Part shown: positions 7,748-16,731 of the stretch, piece by piece | Layout of the letters: every line of letters starts with the position of its first letter | Position numbering within the stretch: position 1 is the stretch's first letter | NCBI GenBank assembly: GCA_005223085.1 | Contig: NJBP01000012.1 | Span: 1-40,788 of the forward strand | Source of the DNA: Candidatus Aerophobetes bacterium Ae_b3b | GTDB taxonomy: Bacteria; Aerophobota; Aerophobia; Aerophobales; AE-B3A | Length of the DNA: 40,788 bases | Direction: 5' to 3' | Program-made: the position numbers and the translations under genes | Notes under the pieces: generated by a model | What the model was told of the DNA's origin: nothing | Seen by the model: only the letters and a program-made list of their open reading frames with translations | The model's database searches: none

Positions 7748-7798
7748 CGCCGTTGGTGGCTGACGCCAACGGCGCGCTAGGCAAAAGGGGTTTTTTTT
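7748..7798 (+). terminator. Terminator between the RRM gene and pyruvate kinase
   Basis: A perfect 9-bp stem (CGCCGTTGG at 7748-7756, CCAACGGCG at 7766-7774) is followed 16 bases later by eight T residues. It lies between convergent genes. The gap before the T-run is larger than in classical terminators. Confidence 0.6.
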
Positions 7799-7859
7799 CT
7801 CACAAACCGGGATACGGCTTCTCGGATTATGCCAGTGGATGATTTTCCCAGGCTGAGTT

Positions 7860-9287
7860 TTAGGTTGAAAGTAGTTTTATGCTACCCGAAGGTCTATCCG
7901 ATTCTTTGGTAATTCCACTCATGAGCACAACCAACTCTCCCCTGCTGATCAAATTTTTCCTGATCGCTTGGTTGAGGAAATACTCAAAGTGTTTCTCGAT
8001 ATCTGGTACCTTATCCACTACCATTGCTTCCACTCCCCAGTATAACAGCAGCTGTTGTGCTGTGCAATAATTGGGCGTGACTGCTATTATCCGGGCCTGA
8101 GGACGATACTTTGAAATGATTCTTGCCGTATGTCCAGAAAGGGTAAAGGCCATTATTGTGGAAGCCTTAGTAAGTTGTGCTAACTCGCGGGCGGCAAAAG
8201 CGACGCTGTCAGAGATTGTTTTGTGAGGCACAATACCTCTGATATGTAGAAGTTCTTCATACTTTAGGGAAGCCTCAGTAGTAAGGGTTATTTGGTGCAT
8301 TTCTTTCACTGCTTGCTCTGGGTAGGAACCAACCGCCGTTTCACCGGAGAGCATTACCAGATCTGTTCCATCGATAATAGCATTGGCCACATCCGCCACC
8401 TCAGCTCTGGTCGGAACGTAATTACGGATCATTGAATCTAACATCTGAGTGGCGGTAATTACCGGTTTGCCCACTCGGTTACATTTTTGAATGATCATTT
8501 TCTGGATGAGGGGAACCTGAGCTCGAGGCAAGCACACACCCATGTCTCCCCGGGCAATCATGATCCCGTCGCAGATCTTGATTATTTCATCGATACTCTC
8601 AACTCCTCTATCATCTTCTATTTTGGCTAAAACCCCAATATCTTCTCTCCCCTCTTTTCGAAGTAGATCTTTTATCATCAGGATATCGTCGCTTTTGCGG
8701 ACAAAAGACTGAGCTATGTAATCAATCCCCAGCTCTATCCCCAACTGAATGTCTTTGATGTCCTTCTTGGTGAGGGAAGGAAACTCAAGCTTTGCTCCGG
8801 GAATGTGGATTCCCTTTCGTTCTCCCAGTAGACCACCGATGATAACTCTGGTCGTGATCCTTTCCGGTGAGACCTGGGTAACCTCAAGTTCTATCTTTCC
8901 ATCATCGATAAATATCCTATCTGTTGGTTTTAAAAATCTGTATAATTCAGGATAAGAGACGCTCGCCCATTTATCCTCTCCGTCTATGTTTCCTGAGAGA
9001 AGAAAGAATGAATCGTTCTCTTTTAAATGTAAACTCGTGCTACCTTTGAAAGAACTGATTCGAATTTTGTATCCTTCCAGATCTTGCAGTACCCCTATGG
9101 CCTTGCCTATCTTTCGGGAAACCTCCTGGATGGTGGCAAAAAATGCTCGATGTTGTTCAGGAGTTCCATGAGAGAAGTTGAGCCTGGCAATATCCATGCC
9201 AGCCATCGCCAACTTTCGTACAGCTTCTTCACTGCTACTTGCCGGACCCAAGGTACAGATTATTTTGGTCTTTCTCTTTTTTTTCAT
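7860..9287 (-). CDS. pyk: Pyruvate kinase
   Basis: 475 residues, normal length, with no extra PEP-utilising domain. Typical blocks: TKIICTLGPASSSEEAVRKL at the N-terminus, ARLNFSHGTPEQH, LQDLEGYKIRI (usually LQDLxGPKIR), LAKIEDDRGV, MIARGDMGVCLP (the usual acidic residue after GV is replaced by Cys), PVITATQMLDSM and GTDLVMLSGETAVGSYP. The C-terminal allosteric domain is present. It converts phosphoenolpyruvate and ADP to pyruvate and ATP. As the last gene of a leftward sugar-uptake cluster, 118 bases after the NagB-like gene, it would couple uptake to ATP formation. The SD before the ATG is weak. Confidence 0.95.
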   Translation of the reverse strand: MKKKRKTKIICTLGPASSSEEAVRKLAMAGMDIARLNFSHGTPEQHRAFFATIQEVSRKIGKAIGVLQDLEGYKIRISSFKGSTSLHLKENDSFFLLSGNIDGEDKWASVSYPELYRFLKPTDRIFIDDGKIELEVTQVSPERITTRVIIGGLLGERKGIHIPGAKLEFPSLTKKDIKDIQLGIELGIDYIAQSFVRKSDDILMIKDLLRKEGREDIGVLAKIEDDRGVESIDEIIKICDGIMIARGDMGVCLPRAQVPLIQKMIIQKCNRVGKPVITATQMLDSMIRNYVPTRAEVADVANAIIDGTDLVMLSGETAVGSYPEQAVKEMHQITLTTEASLKYEELLHIRGIVPHKTISDSVAFAARELAQLTKASTIMAFTLSGHTARIISKYRPQARIIAVTPNYCTAQQLLLYWGVEAMVVDKVPDIEKHFEYFLNQAIRKNLISRGELVVLMSGITKESDRPSGSIKLLST

Positions 9288-9405
9288 GCGGTATTTGCCT
9301 CGCCTACTATCTTCGAGCTGGAAAACATGCAGGTGAACAATGCACCAGAAGAGCCCTTTTGTATCATCTCAGCATGAAACTGGCTTGGATTATTGTAGTT
9401 GCTTA

Positions 9406-10314
9406 TTACCAAGCTGCTCCTTCTTTCCTAGCGGTAAACATTGTTACCGTATTCTTAGGATCAGGACGCTCCTGAACAAAGGTTACCGGAAAATCCATGG
9501 TTGGTGGGTGCATGGCAGCTATTCTGAATACTGGTCCATCACCGGAGAGCATTAACGTCTTAGCTCCGAGGAGCCACTTCATACCAATAGTTATTGCTCC
9601 TGGAGGCGCCAGGGTGTACAGCGGTTTATCAGGAGGATCCCAGTCCCCTCGCAGAGCTCTTATAGAGGTTTCTGGATTCACATGGGGAAGGATGCGAGTG
9701 GGAGCATTCTTAAATTCTTCCGGAGTTATATGGGTCCAATGAGTCATGAGGTCTGGAGCTTCCTCATAAGCCAAATGTCCGTGCTCCCCAATACCATCAA
9801 AAGAAATGTCCACCCCTTTTCCCTTGGTAATTTCGGCAATTTTCTTACCGATAGCATCAGGATCTCGTGGATCAGGGAACCATATATGATTCTCCGGAAT
9901 ATCAACTTTATTAAAGAGTACTTTCTTGGTTGATCCATAAAAGCTCCAGGGATGGGTCTCCGGTACAGGCCTGTTGGTCCAGTCCAGAACCTCATCCATG
10001 TTAAAGGTCCAAACATTCTTCCAACTAATCCTCTCTTTAGCACTCATTTCAATAACATAGCGATACATTAAAGGAGGGCGGGCATAACTTCCAGCAGGGA
10101 TAATAAATGTTGAGGGTTTACCCTTTGCATTATTCTCCTTTATTTTTTCTATCATAGCTTTGGCTAGCGCCCGCCCGACATCCTCCCACTCGGGCAGTAG
10201 CACGACTTTAACGGGACTCCATTTGTCTATTTCTTCTAAGGGCATGACAAGGAGTTTTTCCATATCTTCCTTACTCAAGGTGACATTACGAACTATTCCT
10301 TTGAATCTTGGCAT
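9406..10314 (-). CDS. Divergent glucosamine-6-phosphate deaminase/isomerase-family protein (NagB-like)
   Basis: 302 residues against about 266 for E. coli NagB. The fold markers are clear: IIPAGSYARP near the phosphate loop, TFNMDEV with the catalytic Asp (107), SFDGIGEHGHLAYEEA, and APPGAITIGMKWLLGAKTL. In E. coli NagB the second motif is G.G.DGHIAFNE; here the ring-opening His (180) and the Glu (185) are kept but the Asp before GH is a His (178). Activity on glucosamine-6-phosphate is therefore uncertain; it may act on another sugar phosphate. It lies between a sugar-binding-protein gene and pyruvate kinase on the same strand, suggesting catabolism of the imported sugar. AAGGGGG precedes the ATG. 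Confidence 0.78.
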   Translation of the reverse strand: MPRFKGIVRNVTLSKEDMEKLLVMPLEEIDKWSPVKVVLLPEWEDVGRALAKAMIEKIKENNAKGKPSTFIIPAGSYARPPLMYRYVIEMSAKERISWKNVWTFNMDEVLDWTNRPVPETHPWSFYGSTKKVLFNKVDIPENHIWFPDPRDPDAIGKKIAEITKGKGVDISFDGIGEHGHLAYEEAPDLMTHWTHITPEEFKNAPTRILPHVNPETSIRALRGDWDPPDKPLYTLAPPGAITIGMKWLLGAKTLMLSGDGPVFRIAAMHPPTMDFPVTFVQERPDPKNTVTMFTARKEGAAW

Positions 10315-10394
10315 TTTTTCCCCCTTGTGTCTTTTTATGGTGATAAACTATTTTTTTCAAAGAGCCGAATGTTTTTGAGTCCTCTCTGGCAAAG

Positions 10395-10428
10395 TTAGGG
10401 TGCCTAGCAGGGGTGCTAGGCACCCTAA
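10395..10428 (-). terminator. Perfect 15-bp hairpin after the binding-protein gene
   Basis: Arms 10395-10409 and 10414-10428 are perfectly complementary around a GGGG (CCCC) loop. No strong T-run follows on the minus strand, so it more likely halts exonucleases or reduces read-through than ends transcription completely. It would keep binding-protein message higher than that of the NagB-like gene. Confidence 0.6.
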
Positions 10429-10440
10429 AGAGATCGCCGG

Positions 10441-11694
10441 CTACTTTTCTATTGCCTCTACTGCCGTCATCATATCCCTGGTAGCCTCCTCTACTGTTTT
10501 CACTTGCGTTAAGGCATTCATAACTTCTACCGTGCACACGTGGGAAAACTCAGAGTACCAAGTAACTTGAGGTAAACCGTGCAGATATTGAGCCTGCTTC
10601 CCAAACTGCTTCCAATAAGGATATAGCTTCAAGAGTTCCGGATCAGTAAATAGCTCTGTCCATATGGGTAAACTTCCTATGGCTAAAGATTGGGCTTTAT
10701 TGGTCTCCTTATTAGTAATGAACTGGATAAAAGCCCAGGCTTCATCGGGATGCTTACTGGTCTTAGGGATAGCCAATGCCTCCGGAAGAGAGAGAGCCGC
10801 ACCGATACCCTTGGTTACTCCCAATGGTTTGGGAGCAACTTCTACTTCCTCTACAATGTTTGATACTTCGGGATTGCGAGAGTACCTGTACAGGCCGGGC
10901 CAGGCCTGGGGGAAAAAGGCCGTATCCCCGCGGAGAAAAACATTTTGAGATACCTCTTGAGAACTGGTCAGAGAAGCGGGGTCTACGATCCTGTACTTAT
11001 GAAGAAGATCCACCATAAACTGTAGAGCGCCCACACATTCTGATGAATCCAATGTCGGGTTTCCCCGCTCATCGAGTAACCTACCACCAAAGCTGTGAGC
11101 AAATACTGTCTGAGCATTGGCAAGAGCTTGACCCATTTCCCATCCCTCTATGAACCCATACTTGGCTGTGCCTGCCGCCATTAGACGTCGGGATTGTTCA
11201 ACCAGTTCATTCCAGGTTGAAGGAGGATCTGCAATTCCTGCCTCTTTCAGCATTCTGGCGTTATACATAAAGAATCTCATATCGTTGTTCCAGGTTACCC
11301 CATACAAATGGCCCTTGGCAGAAAAGAGACCATTTAGAGCCGGAAGCATATCTTCTATATATTCGGTTCCTGCGTAGTTTTCTAAAGGGAGAAGCCATTC
11401 TGTTTCTGCAAACTGGGCCACCCAACAATTATCAAACTCAACCACGTCATAGGCAGAGCTACCTGCAGCCAAGGCAGGCAGAAGCTTGTCGGCTACCCTA
11501 TCCCAACTTGCACTTACTATACTTACTTTGGTCCCCGTCTTTTGCTCAAATTCTACCGCCTTCTGTTCAAAATAACCCAATATATCCGCCTCGTGATCGG
11601 GCATAATCACGGTTATCTCGACCCCAGCCAAAGCTACACAACCAAGTAAGCTAAATATTAAACCTGCCACCAAGACGCTCAGGACTTTCCTCAT
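10441..11694 (-). CDS. Sugar ABC importer substrate-binding protein (family 1, MalE/UgpB type)
   Basis: 417 residues. The N-terminus is a secretion signal; its SLLGC could be a lipobox (lipid on Cys19), with an ordinary cleavage site after ALA as the alternative. The mature protein is the extracellular solute-binding family 1 fold: FEQKTGTKVSIVSASWD, LAAGSSAYDVVEFDNCWVAQ, LYGVTWNNDMRFFMYN, and LPEALAIPKTSKHPDEAWAF. Known members bind oligosaccharides or polyols; the ligand is not predictable. It is followed by a perfect hairpin and preceded by two cognate permease genes on the same strand. AAAGGAGAT lies before the ATG. Confidence 0.92.
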   Translation of the reverse strand: MRKVLSVLVAGLIFSLLGCVALAGVEITVIMPDHEADILGYFEQKAVEFEQKTGTKVSIVSASWDRVADKLLPALAAGSSAYDVVEFDNCWVAQFAETEWLLPLENYAGTEYIEDMLPALNGLFSAKGHLYGVTWNNDMRFFMYNARMLKEAGIADPPSTWNELVEQSRRLMAAGTAKYGFIEGWEMGQALANAQTVFAHSFGGRLLDERGNPTLDSSECVGALQFMVDLLHKYRIVDPASLTSSQEVSQNVFLRGDTAFFPQAWPGLYRYSRNPEVSNIVEEVEVAPKPLGVTKGIGAALSLPEALAIPKTSKHPDEAWAFIQFITNKETNKAQSLAIGSLPIWTELFTDPELLKLYPYWKQFGKQAQYLHGLPQVTWYSEFSHVCTVEVMNALTQVKTVEEATRDMMTAVEAIEK

Positions 11695-11823
11695 TTTAAA
11701 ATCTCCTTTCTATTTTTGGTTCTTTGTCCCTGAAACTACTTTCCACCACCTCCTTTTGGACAAATTTTTTAACTTCTCTTGCGACAAATAAAATACTATA
11801 TTTTTAATAGCTCTTAAAAGGGC

Positions 11824-12708
11824 TTATCCTTTGATCGCCCCTCCAGTTAACCCCTTTATTATATACTTCTGGAAGGTCAGGGCTAGTATTACCGGAGGAA
11901 GGCTGGCCAATACGCCACCAGTGCTCATCATAACATAATCTGCTCCAAATTTAGTGCTGAATTCCGATACTAAAACAGGCAATGTCTTGACTGCCGCTTG
12001 AGTGAGAATCAAAGCAAGAAAAAATTCATTCCAGGCCACTATGAAAGCAAATATACCGGTAGCAGCTAATCCTGGTGCAGCTAAAGGTAAAACAATTCTA
12101 ACCAATGTACCTAACCGGGAACACCCATCTATCCTGGCCGCGTCTTCTATATCGATGGGTATTGTCTGGAAATACCCCATCATTATCCAAATCGTAAGAG
12201 GTAATACAAAAGAGGAATAAGTAATAAATAAACCCAGATGCGTATCCAAAAGACGAAGAGTCATCATAACTACATAAATAGGAATTATAATTGCTACTGC
12301 TGGAATCATCTGGGTAGCCAAAATCATTAAAAGAAGAGAGTGCCTGCCTCGAAATCGAAGTCTGGTAAATGAGTAAGATGCAATAGATCCGATGACCAAA
12401 CATAAAACCGTTGCACTTCCAGCAACGATAATGCTATTCCCCACCGCTTGTTTAAAGTAACGAGCTGCCCTGGTGGTCCTGGTTCCCCCAAATAATATCT
12501 CCTTGTAGCTTCTTAAAGTTGGATTCTTCGGTATCCAGTGGGGGGGAACGGAGAGCAGTTCGGTTTTTATGGAGATACTGGAGATGATTAACCAACAAAA
12601 TGGAACTATGGTAAACAGAAAAATTAGTACAACCAGTGTATATATTAAGACCTGATATGCTGGCAAGTGCTTGAGAAAACCGGTAATTTTCATTTCTACT
12701 TTTCTCAT
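11824..12708 (-). CDS. Sugar ABC importer permease (MalG-like)
   Basis: 294 residues with six membrane segments and the MalG-type coupling loop EDAARIDGCSRLGTLVRIVLP (EAA motif). I take the ATG that overlaps the stop of the preceding permease by one base (TGATG) as the start, so the pair is translationally coupled. It is the second membrane subunit of the importer with the MalF-like protein; no ATPase gene is present in the cluster, so a shared MsmK/UgpC-type ATPase encoded elsewhere is expected. Confidence 0.92.
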   Translation of the reverse strand: MRKVEMKITGFLKHLPAYQVLIYTLVVLIFLFTIVPFCWLIISSISIKTELLSVPPHWIPKNPTLRSYKEILFGGTRTTRAARYFKQAVGNSIIVAGSATVLCLVIGSIASYSFTRLRFRGRHSLLLMILATQMIPAVAIIIPIYVVMMTLRLLDTHLGLFITYSSFVLPLTIWIMMGYFQTIPIDIEDAARIDGCSRLGTLVRIVLPLAAPGLAATGIFAFIVAWNEFFLALILTQAAVKTLPVLVSEFSTKFGADYVMMSTGGVLASLPPVILALTFQKYIIKGLTGGAIKG

Positions 12709-13622
12709 CAAATTGTCTCAGCGTATAAGGTTTCGGTGTAAACGAGCCTCATATAGACTACAGCAAACACCAGAATGATCAGAGTTATCAGATAAGATAT
12801 AGCGGCTCCATATCCAAAACGAAGGAACTTGAAAGTGGTCAGATAGGCATAAAATGTTACTACCTGGGTACTTTCAGCAGGGCCACCCCTGGTTATCATA
12901 TAGACTATATCAAAGCTGTCTCTTATGGCCCATACTGATTTAAGGACAATCAAAAGTAGTATTATCGGCTTTAGCAGGGGTAGGGTTATATATCTAAAAC
13001 GACGCCAGGGACTGGCCCCATCCACCTTGGCTGCCTCATATAAAGAGGAGGGAATAGTTTGAAGAAAGGCAAGAATAAAAATAACACCCACCGGGGTTTC
13101 CTTCCATATCTCCGCCATTACAACAAAATTCATCGCTACTCTGGGATCCGCCAGCCACACCTTATAAGAATCAATCCACCCTAACTGTAGTAGAAACCCA
13201 TTGAGTGCACCGTAGCTGCCATCGTATATCCACTTCCACATCATTCCATTTACCACAGAAGAAAGTGCCCAGGGAAGTATTATCAATCCTCTCACAAAGG
13301 CCCTACCCTTAAAGTCTTGATTTAACACCAGAGCTATCCCAAGACCGAGAATGATCGCTACTCCTACGCTGACTCCCGTGAAGTAGAAGGTACGTCCTAC
13401 AGCAGCCCAAAAAACTGGGCTGCGCGATATCTTGATATAATTTTCCAACCCGACAAAGGGAAACTCTCCCGGACGCACTAAATATAACTTATGGAAACTT
13501 ATATAAACTGAGTAAAGTATTGGCCAGATTATGATACTGAAGATAACTACCAGACTGGGCAAAATTAATAGATAGCCGATCCCTGCCGATGAAGTTAACC
13601 ATCTTTTCATCTTTTCACTCAC
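12708..13622 (-). CDS. Sugar ABC importer permease (MalF/UgpA-like)
   Basis: 304 residues with six membrane segments. The coupling motif is YEAAKVDGASPWRRFRYITLP and the C-terminal half carries YMITRGGPAESTQV, a hallmark of MalF/UgpA proteins. The longest frame begins with GTG (13622); an ATG four codons later (13610) is equally possible, and neither has a strong SD. The MATE gene ends 34 bases upstream on the same strand, so the two may be co-transcribed. Confidence 0.92.
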   Translation of the reverse strand: MSEKMKRWLTSSAGIGYLLILPSLVVIFSIIIWPILYSVYISFHKLYLVRPGEFPFVGLENYIKISRSPVFWAAVGRTFYFTGVSVGVAIILGLGIALVLNQDFKGRAFVRGLIILPWALSSVVNGMMWKWIYDGSYGALNGFLLQLGWIDSYKVWLADPRVAMNFVVMAEIWKETPVGVIFILAFLQTIPSSLYEAAKVDGASPWRRFRYITLPLLKPIILLLIVLKSVWAIRDSFDIVYMITRGGPAESTQVVTFYAYLTTFKFLRFGYGAAISYLITLIILVFAVVYMRLVYTETLYAETI

Positions 13623-13656
13623 ATCTATTTATTCAAAAGACTTATTCGCCATGGCG

Positions 13657-15117
13657 TCAAGCGCTTCTGCCTATAATGCCTTCTGAGCTCAAAACATCTT
13701 CCTCGTCCTTTCTCGCAGCAGCCATCAAACTGCGGATATGCGCCGTTGCCCAGAGGAAAGCCACCGCCGCTCCAACGGTGTTGCCCGCCGCTATGCCCAA
13801 CCAGACTCCCGGAAGACCCCTGTCCAGGATGAAAGCAAACACCACCGAGAATAGAGGCGTCAATACCAGGGTACGGATAATTGTTGCTATGAGGGCGTTC
13901 ATTCCCTTGCCCGTACCTTGGAACACAGCGGAAGACAATATTCCGAAGGCTGCCGTCGGATAGAACAGACACATTATCCTCAAGAAAACTACCAGATCAT
14001 TGGCGATCCGAGCCGAAGCCTCGGCCTGGGTGAACATCGCCGTGATCTGGAGAGAAAGTAAGAAGATGGCAATCGCTATCAAGACCTCAATGACGATGCC
14101 TATCTTCAAAGCGTACATAAAGGCCGCCTCAAGCTTCTTGAAGGCGCGTTGTCCGAAGGTAGCGCCAGTAACCGATACCACGGCAGTGGCCATTCCAAGA
14201 AGAGGCAGTATGGCAATGGTGGCCACTCTCCATCCGGTAGTGTAAACTGCCACCCCGTCGGTGCCGCCAACACGGACGAGAATGAGATTTATGATCAACA
14301 TGGTAAATGACATGGAGAGCTGCTGGGCCGAGGCAGGTAAACCGACCTTAAAGATATCTGCTACGATTTCTCGCTTAAATCGAAAACCACGGAAGCTGAA
14401 TGAGATGTAGGTGTCTTTCTTGAGGAAGAGCCAATTAAACAGGATCACGGATGTGACGAGTAACGATACAATGGTAGCCCAGGCAGCCCCGGCAACGCCA
14501 AGCCTGAGCGTATAAATGAAGATAGGATCCAGCACCATGTTGATGCCGGAGCCCAATGCCATGGCGAACATAGCTCTTCTGGCATCTCCTTCACTGCGCA
14601 GTATGGCAGCTGCGATGCTGACGAAGAATACAATTGTGGTACCGGCGAACATTATCTTGGCATAGGATACGGCCATACCAATCGTTCTTCCGGCGCCCAA
14701 CTGAAGGAAGACGTTCTCAGCGAAGAGGAACAGCGGAATCGTGAAAACCACTGCTACCAAGAGCATTATGATGATTGTATGGGCCGCAACGGCGTCTGCG
14801 CCCTTCTTATCTCTGGCCCCTATCCTGCGGGATATGGCAGATCCACCCCCTAGTCCTAGCCCCGTGGCTATGGCCATGGCCATGAAGAAAAAGGGGAAAA
14901 AGAACCCCACCGCCGACAGGGCATCAGCACCCAGGCCAGAGACCCAAATAGCATCAACAAGATTGTATATTGTGTGCACCGACATTGCTGCGATCATAGG
15001 CAAGGCAAGCTTGATGATGGCTTTTTTGGGGTCACCCAACAGAGTCTTGACGCCCTCAGTCTCGATTTTGGGAGAGGGTGTATCTGACAGGGACTGCCCG
15101 GGGGATTGCTCAGTCAT
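13657..15117 (-). CDS. MATE family multidrug/cation antiporter
   Basis: 486 residues with twelve hydrophobic segments in two similar halves (first half IIKLALPMIAAMSVHTIYNL, NLVDAIWVSGLGADALSAVG, GLGLGGGSAISRRIGARDKK; second half starting IFKVGLPASAQQLSMS). This is the NorM/DinF-type MATE fold. Such proteins export drugs or metabolites in exchange for sodium ions or protons. By eye it is more GC-rich than its neighbours, and its N-terminal region resembles archaeal MATE proteins, so acquisition by transfer is possible. AAGGAAA precedes the ATG. It lies just upstream of the sugar permeases on the same strand; no functional link is evident. Confidence 0.92.
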   Translation of the reverse strand: MTEQSPGQSLSDTPSPKIETEGVKTLLGDPKKAIIKLALPMIAAMSVHTIYNLVDAIWVSGLGADALSAVGFFFPFFFMAMAIATGLGLGGGSAISRRIGARDKKGADAVAAHTIIIMLLVAVVFTIPLFLFAENVFLQLGAGRTIGMAVSYAKIMFAGTTIVFFVSIAAAILRSEGDARRAMFAMALGSGINMVLDPIFIYTLRLGVAGAAWATIVSLLVTSVILFNWLFLKKDTYISFSFRGFRFKREIVADIFKVGLPASAQQLSMSFTMLIINLILVRVGGTDGVAVYTTGWRVATIAILPLLGMATAVVSVTGATFGQRAFKKLEAAFMYALKIGIVIEVLIAIAIFLLSLQITAMFTQAEASARIANDLVVFLRIMCLFYPTAAFGILSSAVFQGTGKGMNALIATIIRTLVLTPLFSVVFAFILDRGLPGVWLGIAAGNTVGAAVAFLWATAHIRSLMAAARKDEEDVLSSEGIIGRSA

Positions 15118-15205
15118 GAAAGTTTCCTTGATTCTATAGGATTTAACCAGTTACTGCTTCTTTCAAACCCTTGGCTGGTTCAAACATTGAACCTATATTC
15201 CAAAT

Positions 15206-15964
15206 CTATTCGCCGAGATGTCGGATAAGGCCGTATTTCCTGGAAATCACAAGATCTGCCTTTCTGGCTGGTTGGTCTTCTTTCATTCTGTAATCAACGT
15301 CCATGATTTCTATAAACTCTGCTGTATAGTCCTTTAACACACCTGGATATTCAAATATTTTATCACCTCTGGTTAACTCAAGTACAGCCTTCTTGCCTAT
15401 ATGTCTTTCTAATAAAGGTTCAAAAGAAGTTGCCATAGGACCTACCAATTCTTTTTTTAATTGCGAGACATATTTATCTTGAGAGGTCAGTATCGCACCA
15501 CCAGGAGCTGCCCTTTTGGCCTGACCGATTAACAGATTCACTACATCCATCACCGAATCTCTTACGGTCTTGAAGAAATTTTGTATTCTTCTTTTAAGCC
15601 TTCTTAAGGCTCGAGGATGATAGGTTCTTTTTAATTCCTTCTCCCTTTCTTTCCTTCTATGTTCATTTAATTCATTGTGGTAGCGAATCAAGGCTTGAAT
15701 ATTAGGATACTCGTGTTTATAGAGAATGTAGCTCGTCTCATCGTGTCCACTTTTATCTTTGTGTTTGGTTGGATAAATTAATTCGAAGCCGGTATTTTCC
15801 ACGCTCAGTTTACCCCAAATTATTTTGCCAGTCGTTTCTTCCAGGGTTACCAGGTCCTCTGAAAAAGCCTTCAAGCATTTATCCTTAACTCTTCCTCTGA
15901 TAAAAGCAGCAACGACTGTAACTATGATAATAGAAACTATAGTTATGGCGAATGTATCAGGCAT
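15206..15964 (-). CDS. Conserved-looking membrane-anchored protein of unknown function
   Basis: 252 residues that I cannot assign. One membrane segment lies at residues 6-22. Then come a TGKIIWGKLSVENTGFELIY strand-rich part with SYILYKHEYPNIQALIRYHN, a very basic stretch at residues 102-130, and an amphipathic segment. The last part, VLELTRGDKIFEYPGVL followed by KDYTAEFIEI, has a strand-turn-strand pattern that could form a small beta-barrel of Sm type; this is only an impression. AAGGA lies 7 bases before the ATG. A good promoter of its own lies at 16063-16091. A short N-terminal anchor and a cytoplasmic body are inferred. Confidence 0.7.
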   Translation of the reverse strand: MPDTFAITIVSIIIVTVVAAFIRGRVKDKCLKAFSEDLVTLEETTGKIIWGKLSVENTGFELIYPTKHKDKSGHDETSYILYKHEYPNIQALIRYHNELNEHRRKEREKELKRTYHPRALRRLKRRIQNFFKTVRDSVMDVVNLLIGQAKRAAPGGAILTSQDKYVSQLKKELVGPMATSFEPLLERHIGKKAVLELTRGDKIFEYPGVLKDYTAEFIEIMDVDYRMKEDQPARKADLVISRKYGLIRHLGE

Positions 15965-16062
15965 AATAAATTCCTTTTAAAACCCGTCGAAAATTTTGGA
16001 TAACTGGCCATAAACCAACTTACCACTTATTCAAGAATTCTCTGATGACATGTTCTGGAGAT

Positions 16063-16091
16063 AGATTAAGATAAATTTGACTGGTTGTCAA
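16063..16091 (-). promoter_or_regulatory. Promoter of the unknown membrane-anchored protein gene
   Basis: Minus strand: TTGACA, 17 bases, TAATCT. The stretch from TTGACAACCAGT onward closely resembles the plus-strand promoter at 29679-29706. Confidence 0.5.
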
Positions 16092-16115
16092 TTTTATGTC
16101 CTCTTTTTCCTCCTC

Positions 16116-16598
16116 CTAAGTTTGAGAATTCACCTTCAGCCTCTTCAATCTTTGCTCACGACGAACTTTTGCTTCTTCACATTTTTTTCTCTGTTCCTGG
16201 GTTTGAAGAATGAGCTGAGGAACAGGGGTAGATCGTCCTTTTTCATCAAGAGCTACCATGGTTAGAAAAGCGGTGGCTACCGGGAGAACCTGGCCGGTTT
16301 TTATCTTTTCGGTGTCCACATGAACCTCAATCTCCATACTGGTTTTTCCCACAAAGGTGAGCTCTGCTCTCAGGGAAACTACATCGCCAATATGAACCGG
16401 ATTCTCAAAATCTAATGAGTCTATGGAAGCGGTGACTACGTTAGAGCGAGCATGACGAGAGGCAGCTACATAGGCCACCTCATCTACCAGTCTCATGATG
16501 ATGCCTCCATGAACATTACCATAATGACTGGCGTGGTGAGGCATCATAACCTGCGAAAGAGTAGTGGTTGACTCTGTTGCTTTTTTCCCTATCAGCAT
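16116..16598 (-). CDS. Acyl-CoA thioesterase (hotdog fold, YciA/ACOT type)
   Basis: 160 residues from the ATG at 16598, chosen because AAGGAG lies 9 bases before it; a longer TTG-started frame (from 16634) has no SD. The single hotdog domain contains PHHASHYGNVHGGIIMRLVD, the family's catalytic Asn/His/Gly and Asp region, then VVTASIDSLDFENPVHIGDV. Near the end, FLTMVALDEKGRSTPVP is typical of the YciA/acyl-CoA thioester hydrolase group. A basic coiled tail of about 30 residues closes the protein. It hydrolyses acyl-CoA to free acid and CoA in the cytoplasm; chain-length preference is unknown. Confidence 0.9.
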   Translation of the reverse strand: MLIGKKATESTTTLSQVMMPHHASHYGNVHGGIIMRLVDEVAYVAASRHARSNVVTASIDSLDFENPVHIGDVVSLRAELTFVGKTSMEIEVHVDTEKIKTGQVLPVATAFLTMVALDEKGRSTPVPQLILQTQEQRKKCEEAKVRREQRLKRLKVNSQT

Positions 16599-16731
16599 TT
16601 GGTACATCTCCTTGGTTCTTTTATCGTCTTTCAATAGAAACAGGTCGACAAGGTAATCGGATTATCCTTATATCTAGAAGAGTGATATGGGAACGTGATT
16701 ATTTTTACCTCCATGGGTCAATCAGTTTTCC

